From contig CAAGGG010000068.1 of NCBI GenBank assembly GCA_900769355.1, positions 20,027-84,026 on the forward strand: DNA of 64,000 nucleotides. The letters are read 5' to 3'. The position numbers and the translations under genes were made by a program. Within the stretch, counting starts at the first letter, position 1. Each line of letters opens with the position of its first letter. The notes beneath the pieces are model-generated. The model was not told the DNA's origin. It saw only the letters and a program-made list of their open reading frames with translations, and ran no database searches. Shown here one piece after another: positions 49,372-57,119 of the stretch. This DNA is from Candidatus Gastranaerophilales bacterium. GTDB lineage: Bacteria; Cyanobacteriota; Vampirovibrionia; Gastranaerophilales; Gastranaerophilaceae.

Positions 49372-50178
49372 AACCACGCTTCTAAGTCTCTTGGCATCTT
49401 TGCATCTAAAACAGTTTCGTGTCGGCATAGCAATGCCGACCTACAAAAGAAAGTCGCGTTTACCTTAGCCGAAGTTCTCATTACCCTCGGCATCATCGGC
49501 GTTGTTGCGGCATTGACTCTTCCAACTGTCATTAAGTATTACAAGGCAAAGGTTTTGGAAACAGCATTCAAAAAAAGTGTCACAAACCTTTATCAAGCCT
49601 ATGATCTCACAAGACAACAACTTGGTACTGATGAAATATACTCATATTATACAATATATAGCAGCCAAACAAACTCATATCCAAATATACAAGAATTTCA
49701 AACAACCTTTGAAAATAATTTAAAAGTAATTAAAAATTCTACTAATTGGTGGGACTTTTATCCAATCTATAATTATAATAAGACCAAATTAACAACAGAA
49801 AACATTGGAACGGATTACCCTAATGCAACTAAAATTTTAGCAGATGGAAGTTCTTATAACATGCATGTAAATTTCGACGGAAATCAAATCGCAGTTCATA
49901 TATATATTGATACAAATGGTCCATATAAAGGTCCAAATCAATATGGACATGATATTTTTAAATTTCAAATCAGACATGATAATAAATTATCACCTGTAAA
50001 AATGAATAAATTATATACAGAAGAAGAACTTGAAAAAGCAAACTACAAAGAATTAGTTGGCTATCCATGTTCTGTCAAAAGTAAACAAGCGACGAATGGT
50101 GCAGGGTGTTCTTATTACGCAATGAACAATATAAATCCTGATGATAATTCTAAAAAATATTGGGAAAGTTTGCCTTAA
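49351..50178 (+). CDS. Prepilin-type protein with repeat-derived leader (paralogue of 2719)
   Basis: A 275-residue prepilin-like protein. The leader (about 36 residues, MNNLTETNHASKSLGIFASK then TVSCRHSNADLQKKVA) precedes FTLAEVLITLGIIGVVAALTL. The mature part has DTNGPYKGPNQYGHDIF and the tail PCSVKSKQ...NGAGCSYYAMNNINPDD, both shared with the gene at 2719. ATG 49351 is chosen because AAAGGAA precedes it and because the 75-bp block with the same ATG recurs at 2719; the frame also continues upstream. The 25-bp palindrome at 49420-49444 is read in a different frame from that in 2719. No transcription terminator is evident before the RNA gene at 50262. Confidence 0.8.
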   Translation: MNNLTETNHASKSLGIFASKTVSCRHSNADLQKKVAFTLAEVLITLGIIGVVAALTLPTVIKYYKAKVLETAFKKSVTNLYQAYDLTRQQLGTDEIYSYYTIYSSQTNSYPNIQEFQTTFENNLKVIKNSTNWWDFYPIYNYNKTKLTTENIGTDYPNATKILADGSSYNMHVNFDGNQIAVHIYIDTNGPYKGPNQYGHDIFKFQIRHDNKLSPVKMNKLYTEEELEKANYKELVGYPCSVKSKQATNGAGCSYYAMNNINPDDNSKKYWESLP

Positions 50179-50226
50179 CAAGGATTCATTGTTGCGCTGC
50201 GTAAAAAATTATCCTCTTTGGCTATA

Positions 50227-50255
50227 TTGAAAATATAATCACTATATGTTATAAT
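50227..50255 (+). promoter_or_regulatory. Strong promoter of the 6S-like RNA
   Basis: TTGAAA (50227-50232), 17 bp, perfect TATAAT (50250-50255). Predicted start about 50262, exactly where the closing stem of the RNA begins. Confidence 0.8.
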
Positions 50256-50261
50256 GAAATT

Positions 50262-50440
50262 AGCTCTGTACGGGTGCTCATTTTGTTCCTACATTTATTA
50301 TAAAAGGGAGAATTTGCTCCGATTGAGTGTGAAGTATACCCACCGATTGCAAAATCGCCAGTGGGAAACGGATAACTCAGGGCGTTCACCCACCTGCGAG
50401 ACCACGCAGGTAACAAAATCACATTCGTATGGGGCTTTTT
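50262..50440 (+). ncRNA. ssrS: Probable 6S RNA
   Basis: About 179 nt, from a consensus promoter to TTTTT at 50436-50440. The ends pair in a long closing stem: 50263-50287 (GCTCTGTACGGGTGCTCATT...) with 50412-50435 (AACAAAATCACATTCGTATG...). Next comes a large internal loop; its 3' side holds the hairpin CCTGCG-CGCAGG in the context TTCACC...GGTAACA, which resembles the TTCACC...GGGTTACA arrangement of E. coli 6S RNA. The apex is a hairpin with TTGAGT/ACTCAG and CCCAC/GTGGG. Rod shape with a central bubble and size fit 6S RNA, which binds the RNA polymerase holoenzyme. The endonuclease III gene follows at 50458, as E. coli ssrS is followed by a cotranscribed gene. The assignment is by structure only. 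Confidence 0.6.
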
Positions 50441-50457
50441 ATGATGGATAGTGTGAA

Positions 50458-51090
50458 ATGGATATTGATATAGATAAAATTGTTGAGATTTTAAAAGAGG
50501 CAAAACAGCCGAAAAGTGATTTTGTCTTGCTCATGGATAACTTTAAGGATCCGTTTTTGGTCTTGATTGCGTGTATTTTGAGCCTTAGAACAAACGATAA
50601 GACAACATATCCAGCGACTTTAAGAATGTTAGAGCTCGGTAGAACTCCAACGGATTTTGCAAAATGCGATGAAAAAGTTTTAGAAAAAGCAATTTATCCT
50701 GTCGGATTTTATTCTAATAAGGCTCGACAAATTGTCGAACTATCAAAAAGACTTGTTGAAGATTATAATTCTCAAGTCCCTTGCTCTATTGAAGAACTCT
50801 GCAAGTTCAACGGTGTAGGACGAAAAACCGCAAATTTGACTCTTTCTCTCGGGTTCAGTAAACCGGCAATTTGTGTTGATGTTCACGTTCACAGAATTTT
50901 TAATCGCTTGGGCTACATTAAAACTAAAAATCCGGAAGAAACAGAATTCGCTCTGCGAAAAAAACTTCCGCAAAAGTATTGGATTGATATAAACACTTTG
51001 CTTGTAACTCACGGGCAAAATGTTTGCAAACCAATTAAACCTAAATGTTATGAGTGTCCGATAAAAAATTATTGTGCAAAGTTAATATAA
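50458..51090 (+). CDS. nth: Endonuclease III (DNA glycosylase/AP lyase)
   Basis: A base-excision-repair enzyme that removes oxidised pyrimidines. The 210-residue protein has the helix-hairpin-helix CKFNGVGRKTANLTL with catalytic K123, the aspartate D141 in VDVHVHR, and the C-terminal [4Fe-4S] motif C190-x6-C197-x2-C200-x5-C206. The N-terminus (MDIDIDKIVEILKEAKQPKS) is typical. No clear ribosome-binding site precedes ATG 50458, and the 6S-like RNA ends 18 nt upstream, so it may be translated from read-through transcripts. Confidence 0.93.
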   Translation: MDIDIDKIVEILKEAKQPKSDFVLLMDNFKDPFLVLIACILSLRTNDKTTYPATLRMLELGRTPTDFAKCDEKVLEKAIYPVGFYSNKARQIVELSKRLVEDYNSQVPCSIEELCKFNGVGRKTANLTLSLGFSKPAICVDVHVHRIFNRLGYIKTKNPEETEFALRKKLPQKYWIDINTLLVTHGQNVCKPIKPKCYECPIKNYCAKLI

Positions 51091-51153
51091 TTTAACAAAA
51101 TAGCAAAAATTTTGTTTATGAAACTTCTAATAAGAAAATAGAAAGGTAAAATA

Positions 51154-51555
51154 ATGAGAATTGGCAGAATTATAAACAATTTGCAAGAAAGATTAAGAAT
51201 AAACAAGTTGGTACAGCATGATAAAAAGATAGACTCTTTTGTCACTATACATGATGACGGTTTTAATAAAGTTAATATGAGAAAAGTATATCAGGCAAAA
51301 GAGGTTTTGGCGAATTACGCAGAACAAAAAGGTATTCATGTTGATGTGTTTGATAAGCTTCCGGAAGCTGAGGCATTGAAGCATGAAGGCGAAGCAATCA
51401 CAAATCACGATGTCTTTTTAAAGGTTACAGATGACATAACAGGAAAAGAAAAAGCTGCATCTATTCAAACCCCAAATTATTTTGAAAAACCTTTTTTACG
51501 TGCGTTATATGAAAGTTTGGACAATTTGACAAAAGGTTTTAGAAATCAACATTAG
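51154..51555 (+). CDS. Hypothetical protein, 133 residues
   Basis: A soluble, mixed-charge protein (MRIGRIINNLQERLRINKLV) with no recognised family. It is predicted mostly helical/beta with a KVYQAKEVLANYAEQKGIHVDV segment and a Lys-rich end (LTKGFRNQH). AAAGGTAA is 6 nt before ATG. It ends with a strong bidirectional terminator. It could be a small conserved protein of the lineage; nothing points to a function. Confidence 0.6.
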   Translation: MRIGRIINNLQERLRINKLVQHDKKIDSFVTIHDDGFNKVNMRKVYQAKEVLANYAEQKGIHVDVFDKLPEAEALKHEGEAITNHDVFLKVTDDITGKEKAASIQTPNYFEKPFLRALYESLDNLTKGFRNQH

Positions 51556-51586
51556 ATGATTAGGTGAAGTCGAAATTTTTCATACT

Positions 51587-51617
51587 AAAAACTCCTCAAT
51601 TTTGAGGAGTTTTTTTA
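51587..51617. terminator. Bidirectional terminator
   Basis: AAAACTCCTCA and TGAGGAGTTTT form an 11-bp stem with a 4-nt loop; Ts follow on the plus strand and on the minus strand a T-rich stretch follows too. It serves the genes at 51154 and 51640, which converge. Confidence 0.85.
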
Positions 51618-51639
51618 CATTTCTAAGTGCGAATAAAAC

Positions 51640-52101
51640 TTATTTTACAGCTTTTTTGACTGCTTCTGTAATATCAGAGCCGCCATATAAAACAACGCCT
51701 TTAGCTAATACAATGTCGTAACCGCCAAGTTTAGCTTGGTTTTCAATTTGTTTTGAAATTGTTGCGTCAATAGCTGTCAATTTGTCAGAATAGTTTTTGT
51801 CCATTGCTGTTTTTTTTGAGCTTAATTCCTTGTTATATTTTTCTTCCAAGGCTTGTTTTTTCTTAACATCAGTTACTGCAGCAACATCTTTTCTTGCCTT
51901 TTCAATAAAGGTAACAATTTCTTTTGTTTTGGCTTGTTGTTCTTTTTTCAATGCTTGAACTTGTGATGAAGAATTAACAACTGCTTGAACATCAACAACT
52001 GCGATTTTTGAAGGTACATCTGACATTGCATAGTTGCTAAACGCAATTCCTGCAGCAAATGTTAATAGACCAACTGTTAAAAATTTTAATTTGTTATTCA
52101 T
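51640..52101 (-). CDS. OmpH/Skp-family periplasmic chaperone
   Basis: A 153-residue protein with a signal peptide (MNNKLKFLTVGLLTFAAGIA, cleaved around SNYAMSD), the OmpH/Skp pattern KIAVVDVQAVVNSSSQVQAL, a long Lys/Glu-rich coiled coil (EQQAKTKEIVTFIEKARKDV... through SSKKTAMDKNYSDKL), and a C-terminal GYDIVLAKGVVLYGGSDIT. It escorts outer-membrane proteins. It is divergent from the TpsB gene at 52356 and could chaperone that barrel. AGGAGA lies 8 nt before ATG 52101. Confidence 0.9.
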   Translation of the reverse strand: MNNKLKFLTVGLLTFAAGIAFSNYAMSDVPSKIAVVDVQAVVNSSSQVQALKKEQQAKTKEIVTFIEKARKDVAAVTDVKKKQALEEKYNKELSSKKTAMDKNYSDKLTAIDATISKQIENQAKLGGYDIVLAKGVVLYGGSDITEAVKKAVK

Positions 52102-52178
52102 AACTTTCTCCTCATAAACTATATAAACTATTTTATAAATATTTTATACATTAAAAGATTGATTTTTTCAATTCTTTC

Positions 52179-52207
52179 TTTACAAGTTTAGTAAAATTTA
52201 ATATAAT
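52179..52207 (+). promoter_or_regulatory. Promoter for the TpsB gene, long leader
   Basis: TTTACA (52179-52184), 17 bp, perfect TATAAT (52202-52207). The 5' leader is about 140 nt and contains the hairpin GTTAAC-TTTT-GTTAAC. Confidence 0.6.
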
Positions 52208-52355
52208 AAAGGCAGGTCAAGTCATCATAAGGTTAACTTTTGTTAACATTATGCAATAAAACTTCAAAAATCGTTTTTATTTATGCTCCTGTGCGCAAAA
52301 ATAAAATTGACCGGACTTAAAATATATATATTTTTAAATTTTAAAAGGTGAATAA

Positions 52356-54320
52356 ATGAAAAAGATGAATTCAAAGAAGAATATTCTAACAGTGTGCGCG
52401 GCATTTGCACTATCATTATCAATTACCCCGGCAAATGCAGATTTATATGGCGGCTATAACGGAATTATGCAGACAGTGCAAGATATCCAAAACCAAGCCG
52501 GCATGAACCAAATGCACGACAGTAACTATTTGAGAGAACGTTCTCAAGAAAATTATAGAAATGAAGATTATAAATATTATCAACAGCGCAAAAAACTCGA
52601 CGGACAAGATGAAGGTAGCACCGTAATTCAAAATTACAACGGAGGCTCTATTCAACAAGCTACAATTGAAGAAATGAATACAAAAGGAGTTTACGTTAAT
52701 TCAATTGAAGTTGCGCCATCAGAAATCTTGACTAAAGATGAAATTAATAAACTCGTTCAACCGTTGGTTGGACGTAATGTCTTTATTGAAGATATTCAAA
52801 AAGTTATCGACAATATCAACAATTTGTACGCAGAAAAAGGCTTTGTAACAGCAAGAGCCTTTTTGCCTGAACAAACTGTTGAAAACGGAAATATTTATAT
52901 TGCTTTGACAGAAAGCAAAATTGGAAGCATCACGGTTCAACAAAACAAATGGACAAAAGACGGTTATATCACAAGAAGATTGCCGGAAAAAGAAGGTCAA
53001 TTGTTTGATATCGTTGAACTTGAAAAAGATGTACTTGATTTTAACAGATACAATGAAGGCGTAAGACTTTCTGCAAACTTGAAAGCCGGTGAAAAACCGG
53101 GGACAACTGATATTGAAGTTGTTGCCGATGAAAACTTCCCGTTCCACGTAATGGGTATTATGGACAACGCAGGTCGTTATAATACTGGTAGTATCCGTGG
53201 TGGTGCTATGTTGTATGCAGATAGCTTATTTGGTCACCGAGACAGAATGTCTTTAGGGTCATATTTCTCTAAAGGCGCACAGAGCCCTTTTGCTGATTAC
53301 AACTTCCCTGTAAACAAAAAAGATGGACGTATCGGATTTACTTATTCTTCAACATTTGCAAAGGTAAAATATGGTCCTTATGCAAACTTGTTTGATTTAA
53401 GAAGTGCCGGTTCTCAATATTCATTGTATTATTCTCAACCTCTTGTTAGAAAACCAGGTTTTGAATTGAAGTCTTATGTAGCTGCAAACTACAAAAGAGC
53501 AAGAACTGATATTGGAATAAAAGGTACTGATGATGGTGCTCACAGTATTGATAACGTAACATCATTGGAAGCTGCGTTGCAAATGAGAAAAGATACTAAA
53601 TATGGTATTTGGTATTTGAATCAAGATGCTTATTACGCAATTCCTATTTTCAACAGTGATCGCGATAATAACTACTTTAAATATAGTGGCAGCTTAGTTC
53701 GATTGCATGATTTCTCTCATGGTTTTATCGGTCAATTGAGAGGTAACTACCAGTTTGTTCCCGGTGACAAAAGCATTCCTTACCTAGATCAAATGCAAAC
53801 CGGTGGTTTGGCAACAGTTAGAGGTTACTCAGAAGGTTTGATGATTGGTAAAAACGGTTACTTTATCAGTGGAGAACTTATGTTCCCAATTATGCCTAGA
53901 GAAATTACAAGCCCTAGAAGTGGAGAAAAAATTCCATTTATCGGTAAATATGTTAAAGGTGCCGTATTTGCAGATACTGCAGGTATTTTCCCTGCAGCAA
54001 GAGAAGATGCTTTGGGTGGAAGTTATTTTGCAGCATCACTTGGTATGGGGTTAAGAGTTCAACTCCCAGGAGATTTGAGCGCAAGACTATATTGGGGTTT
54101 CCCGCTAATCAGAAACTATAACGAACCATATAGCAAAATGGGTAGATTCCACTTTGAATTGACTTTGGCTCCGAATATTGATGCGTTGTTGGCTTCAAGA
54201 AGCACAGTTGCGGCTCCAAAAACTCAATTCCAAAAGAATGTTGAAGCTGAGTACGTAAACAATTATGACGATATCAGACACTATGACTACTTCCGTGATG
54301 GTGGCGGCGGTCAATTATAG
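52356..54320 (+). CDS. Two-partner secretion outer-membrane translocator (TpsB, ShlB/FhaC/HecB family)
   Basis: A 654-residue protein with a signal peptide (LTVCAAFALSLSITPANA, about 11-28), a Gln-rich N-terminal part, a ShlB-type POTRA domain at about 105-190 (VYVNSIEVAPSEIL...LVQPLVGRNVFIEDIQK), a second POTRA at about 190-260, and a membrane beta-barrel from about 265 with the VRGY lid motif (LATVRGYSEG, near 490) and aromatic C-terminus. It secretes a large TpsA exoprotein across the outer membrane. No TpsA gene is adjacent, so the partner is elsewhere. Presence proves a diderm envelope. AAAGGTG is 7 nt before ATG. Confidence 0.92.
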   Translation: MKKMNSKKNILTVCAAFALSLSITPANADLYGGYNGIMQTVQDIQNQAGMNQMHDSNYLRERSQENYRNEDYKYYQQRKKLDGQDEGSTVIQNYNGGSIQQATIEEMNTKGVYVNSIEVAPSEILTKDEINKLVQPLVGRNVFIEDIQKVIDNINNLYAEKGFVTARAFLPEQTVENGNIYIALTESKIGSITVQQNKWTKDGYITRRLPEKEGQLFDIVELEKDVLDFNRYNEGVRLSANLKAGEKPGTTDIEVVADENFPFHVMGIMDNAGRYNTGSIRGGAMLYADSLFGHRDRMSLGSYFSKGAQSPFADYNFPVNKKDGRIGFTYSSTFAKVKYGPYANLFDLRSAGSQYSLYYSQPLVRKPGFELKSYVAANYKRARTDIGIKGTDDGAHSIDNVTSLEAALQMRKDTKYGIWYLNQDAYYAIPIFNSDRDNNYFKYSGSLVRLHDFSHGFIGQLRGNYQFVPGDKSIPYLDQMQTGGLATVRGYSEGLMIGKNGYFISGELMFPIMPREITSPRSGEKIPFIGKYVKGAVFADTAGIFPAAREDALGGSYFAASLGMGLRVQLPGDLSARLYWGFPLIRNYNEPYSKMGRFHFELTLAPNIDALLASRSTVAAPKTQFQKNVEAEYVNNYDDIRHYDYFRDGGGGQL

Positions 54321-54369
54321 TAATTTTCCTTGCTAAAGGAGTGGGTTGAACCCCTTGCAATAATTAAAT

Positions 54370-54402
54370 TATGCGGTAACATAATGTTGCCGCATATTTT
54401 TT
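54370..54402 (+). terminator. Terminator after the TpsB gene
   Basis: ATGCGGTAACA and TGTTGCCGCAT pair with a short loop (TAA), followed by ATTTTTT. Confidence 0.85.
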
Positions 54403-54473
54403 ATGCTTTCGTCATCTTGAACGAGTAGCGAAAGAACTTGTTATAAGTTCTATTGGGTAAGAAAAGAGGAGAT

Positions 54474-55148
54474 ATGACAAAGGGAATATTTATAACTGCA
54501 ACTGGTACAGATGTCGGAAAAACCTATGTTTCTGCGCTTGTTGTGAAAAAGTTGAGAGAAATCGGACTTAATTGCGGATATTTTAAACCGGCTCTTAGCG
54601 GAGCAGAGATTATTGAAGGTAGATTAGTTCCGGGGGATTGCGATTATGTTTTGAAAACATCTGGAATTAATGCTGATCCGATGGATTATGTCTCTTATGT
54701 GTTTAAAACTGCAGTATCGCCTCATTTGGCGTCTGAAATTGAAAAAAATCCTATTAAAATAGAAAAAATTAAGTCTGATTTTCAAAGGATTAAAAAAGAT
54801 TATGATTACTTGGTTGTTGAGGGTGCCGGTGGTATTATTTGTCCGTTCAATTTAGGCAAGGACAAGTTGATGTTACCTGATGTTATAAAAGCTCTCGGAT
54901 TGGATATTTTAGTTGTTGCATCGGCTTCTTTGGGCACGATTAATTCAACGGTTTTGACAATTGAGTACGCAAAACAGCAGGGTATAAATGTTAAAGGAAT
55001 AATTTTAAATAATTATGATGAAACTGACTTTATGCAGCGTGATAATAAAAATCAGGTTGAAAATTTGACGGGAGTAAAAGTTGTTGCGACCGTAAAACAA
55101 GGTGACACAAGCATTAACGATTTATCAGATTTATTTATTGAGGTATAA
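54474..55148 (+). CDS. bioD: Dethiobiotin synthetase
   Basis: Forms dethiobiotin from 7,8-diaminopelargonate, CO2 and ATP. The 224-residue protein has the P-loop TATGTDVGKTYVSA (8-21), the substrate loop KPALSGA, VEGAGGIICPF (about 114-124) and the nucleotide region VASASLGTINSTVLTIE. AGAGGAGA lies close to ATG 54474; a longer frame to 54453 lacks a site. It is followed by bioA 2 nt later; no bioB, bioF, bioC or bioH is visible in the window. Upstream is a fragment of the TCGTCATCTTGAACGAGTAG-type repeat. Confidence 0.94.
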   Translation: MTKGIFITATGTDVGKTYVSALVVKKLREIGLNCGYFKPALSGAEIIEGRLVPGDCDYVLKTSGINADPMDYVSYVFKTAVSPHLASEIEKNPIKIEKIKSDFQRIKKDYDYLVVEGAGGIICPFNLGKDKLMLPDVIKALGLDILVVASASLGTINSTVLTIEYAKQQGINVKGIILNNYDETDFMQRDNKNQVENLTGVKVVATVKQGDTSINDLSDLFIEV

Positions 55149-55150
55149 AA

Positions 55151-56572
55151 ATGGAAACAAGCAAAAATAGCGAAACTCGTCATTCTGAGGGGGATAATAA
55201 TTTTAGTCAGAAAAATCTCGTAGAACAGAACTCATTAGCGGAAAAAGATTTGAAATATATATGGCACCCCTGTTCTCAAATGAAGGATTATGAGGAATTG
55301 AAACCGATTGTCGTTGACAGAGGTGAAGGTGTTTATCTTTATGATGTAGACGGAAATCGTTATGTTGATGTGATAAGTTCTTGGTGGTGCAATCTTCTAG
55401 GACATTGCAATCCGCATATTTCTGCCGAAATAAAAAAACAGGTTGACACTCTTGAACATGTTATTTTTGCAAATTTTACTCATAAACAAGCTATTAGGTT
55501 ATGCGAAAGGTTGTCAAAAATATTGCCAAAGGGTTTGTGTAAGTTTAATTTTACAGATAACGGCTCATCTGCAATTGAAGCTGCAATGAAGGTTAGTTTC
55601 CAGTATCATGAACAAACCGGAAATCCCCAAAAAACAAAGTTTATGGCACTTTCAGAGGCATATCATGGAGAAACGATTGGCGCACTTTCTGTTGGTGACT
55701 GTGATTTGTACACCAAGCTTTATAAGCCGATTTTGATGGATATTGTGCGAGTTCAGGGCCCTGACTGCTATAGATGCCCTTATGGCAAAGACCGCGAGCA
55801 TTGTGAATGTGAGTGTTTTGAACACGCAGAAAAAACTTTTGAAAAACATGGAAATGAGACAGCCGCAATGCTTGTTGAACCGCTACTTCAAGGTTCTGCC
55901 GGAATGAAGATTTATCCGCCATTGTATTTGAAAAAACTCAGAGCACTTTGTGACAAATACAACGTTCATCTTCTTGCAGACGAAATCGCAACAGGTTATG
56001 GCAGAACAGGTAAAATGTTTGCGTTTGAGCACGCTGGAGTTTCGCCGGATATTATGTGTTTGTCTAAAGGTTTGACAGGCGGTTATATGCCAATGGCAAT
56101 TTTTGTTACGACACAAAAGATTTATGACGCGTTTTATGATGACTACAACACCGGAAAAGCCTTTATGCACAGTCATACGTATAGTGGCAATCCTCTTGCT
56201 TGTTCTGCAGCGAATGCTGTTTTGGACTTAATGGAAGATGGGGAAATTTTAAAAAATGCGCAAGAAAATGCAATTTTCTTTAATAATTTGTTGAAAGAAA
56301 AATTTCTTTCACATAAAAATGTAGGGGAAATTCGTCATATCGGACTTATTAATGCTATTGAACTTGTAAAAAACAAAGAAACCAAAGAGCCGTTTGATGG
56401 AAAACTTAGAACAGGGTATCAGATTTATAAAAAAGCGTTGAAGCGCGGTGTTATTTTGCGTCCGTTAGGCGATGTGATTTATTTTAATCCTCCACTTATA
56501 ATTGAGCGAAAAGATTTGGAATTCGCAGCAAATGTTGCTTATGAATGCATGGTAGAAGTAATTGGGAAGTAG
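55151..56572 (+). CDS. bioA: Adenosylmethionine-8-amino-7-oxononanoate aminotransferase
   Basis: A PLP enzyme that makes 7,8-diaminopelargonate, the substrate of BioD encoded 2 nt upstream. The 473 residues include the N-terminal WHPCSQMKDYEELKP (about 38-52), SSWWCNLLGHCNPH, the PLP-binding lysine in LSKGLTGGYMPM (about 305), and HSHTYSGNPLACSAANAVL. The first 35 residues (METSKNSETRHSEGDNNFSQ...) are extra; 55180-55225 is CGTCATTCTGAG...AGTCAGAAAAATCTCG, a copy of the REP-like palindrome also found between genes. An internal Cys-rich insert (CYRCPYGKDREHCECECF, about 197-220) is unusual and might bind a metal. Start ATG 55151 has no strong site and depends on coupling to bioD. Confidence 0.93.
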   Translation: METSKNSETRHSEGDNNFSQKNLVEQNSLAEKDLKYIWHPCSQMKDYEELKPIVVDRGEGVYLYDVDGNRYVDVISSWWCNLLGHCNPHISAEIKKQVDTLEHVIFANFTHKQAIRLCERLSKILPKGLCKFNFTDNGSSAIEAAMKVSFQYHEQTGNPQKTKFMALSEAYHGETIGALSVGDCDLYTKLYKPILMDIVRVQGPDCYRCPYGKDREHCECECFEHAEKTFEKHGNETAAMLVEPLLQGSAGMKIYPPLYLKKLRALCDKYNVHLLADEIATGYGRTGKMFAFEHAGVSPDIMCLSKGLTGGYMPMAIFVTTQKIYDAFYDDYNTGKAFMHSHTYSGNPLACSAANAVLDLMEDGEILKNAQENAIFFNNLLKEKFLSHKNVGEIRHIGLINAIELVKNKETKEPFDGKLRTGYQIYKKALKRGVILRPLGDVIYFNPPLIIERKDLEFAANVAYECMVEVIGK

Positions 56573-56711
56573 TATATCCTAGTTGAGAATGCATATTGGT
56601 ATTTAAAACAAATGGTGTGATATATAAAAGTTGTCATTGCTATACATGTCAAGCAATGACGAGAATGACATTTGTTAATTCCTATTGCGTGGTAATTAAA
56701 ATTTTTAAGTC

Positions 56712-57032
56712 CTACAAATCACCAATATTCGGACTTGTGTGGATTTTGTGATTGTTCATGAATGATTGGTCGTCATAAGCCGGATCTAAGTACATGAAAA
56801 ATCTTCTAACGCCTCGAACAATACCTTTTTTGTAGATTTGGTGCTCGTAGTAAGTCGGATTTTCTTCTCCGTTTGCTTGAGAAATAGAACGATGCGTTGC
56901 TTGAATTAATGCCGGCGAATATCCGTGATTTCTAAGGTAATCTTCACTTACAATATCACTTGTTGTTAACTCTGCAAAAGCCGGAGCTGTTGCCAATAAT
57001 AGAGTACAAATTAATAAATAAGACTTTTTCAT
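56712..57032 (-). CDS. Exported hypothetical protein, 106 residues
   Basis: A small periplasmic or surface protein with a signal peptide (MKKSYLLICTLLLATAPAFA, cleavage after FAE or AFA) and an alpha/beta mature part (LTTSDIVSEDYLRNHGYSPA, YYEHQIYKKGIVRGVRRFFM). No family recognised. AGGTGTA lies 6 nt before ATG 57032. It is isolated between bioA (convergent) and ispG (same strand, 87 bp upstream). Confidence 0.6.
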   Translation of the reverse strand: MKKSYLLICTLLLATAPAFAELTTSDIVSEDYLRNHGYSPALIQATHRSISQANGEENPTYYEHQIYKKGIVRGVRRFFMYLDPAYDDQSFMNNHKIHTSPNIGDL

Positions 57033-57119
57033 TTACACCTCAACTATACTAAGTATTATAGTATATTTTTTAGTAGTTACAAAGATATTATAATTCCTTT
57101 ACAAAGATTTTCCCATAAA

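Noticed and set aside
50262..50440. Cobalamin riboswitch, SRP RNA or tmRNA
   Set aside because: The B12 box, the SRP GNAR tetraloop helix 8 core and the tmRNA acceptor/tag are not present; the closing stem plus central bubble fit 6S RNA better.
50254..50457. Plus-strand frame starting at ATG 50254 (MKLALYGCSF...) as a small protein
   Set aside because: It covers the 6S-like RNA, starts inside the -10 element of the promoter and lacks a ribosome-binding site; the RNA structure explains the sequence better.
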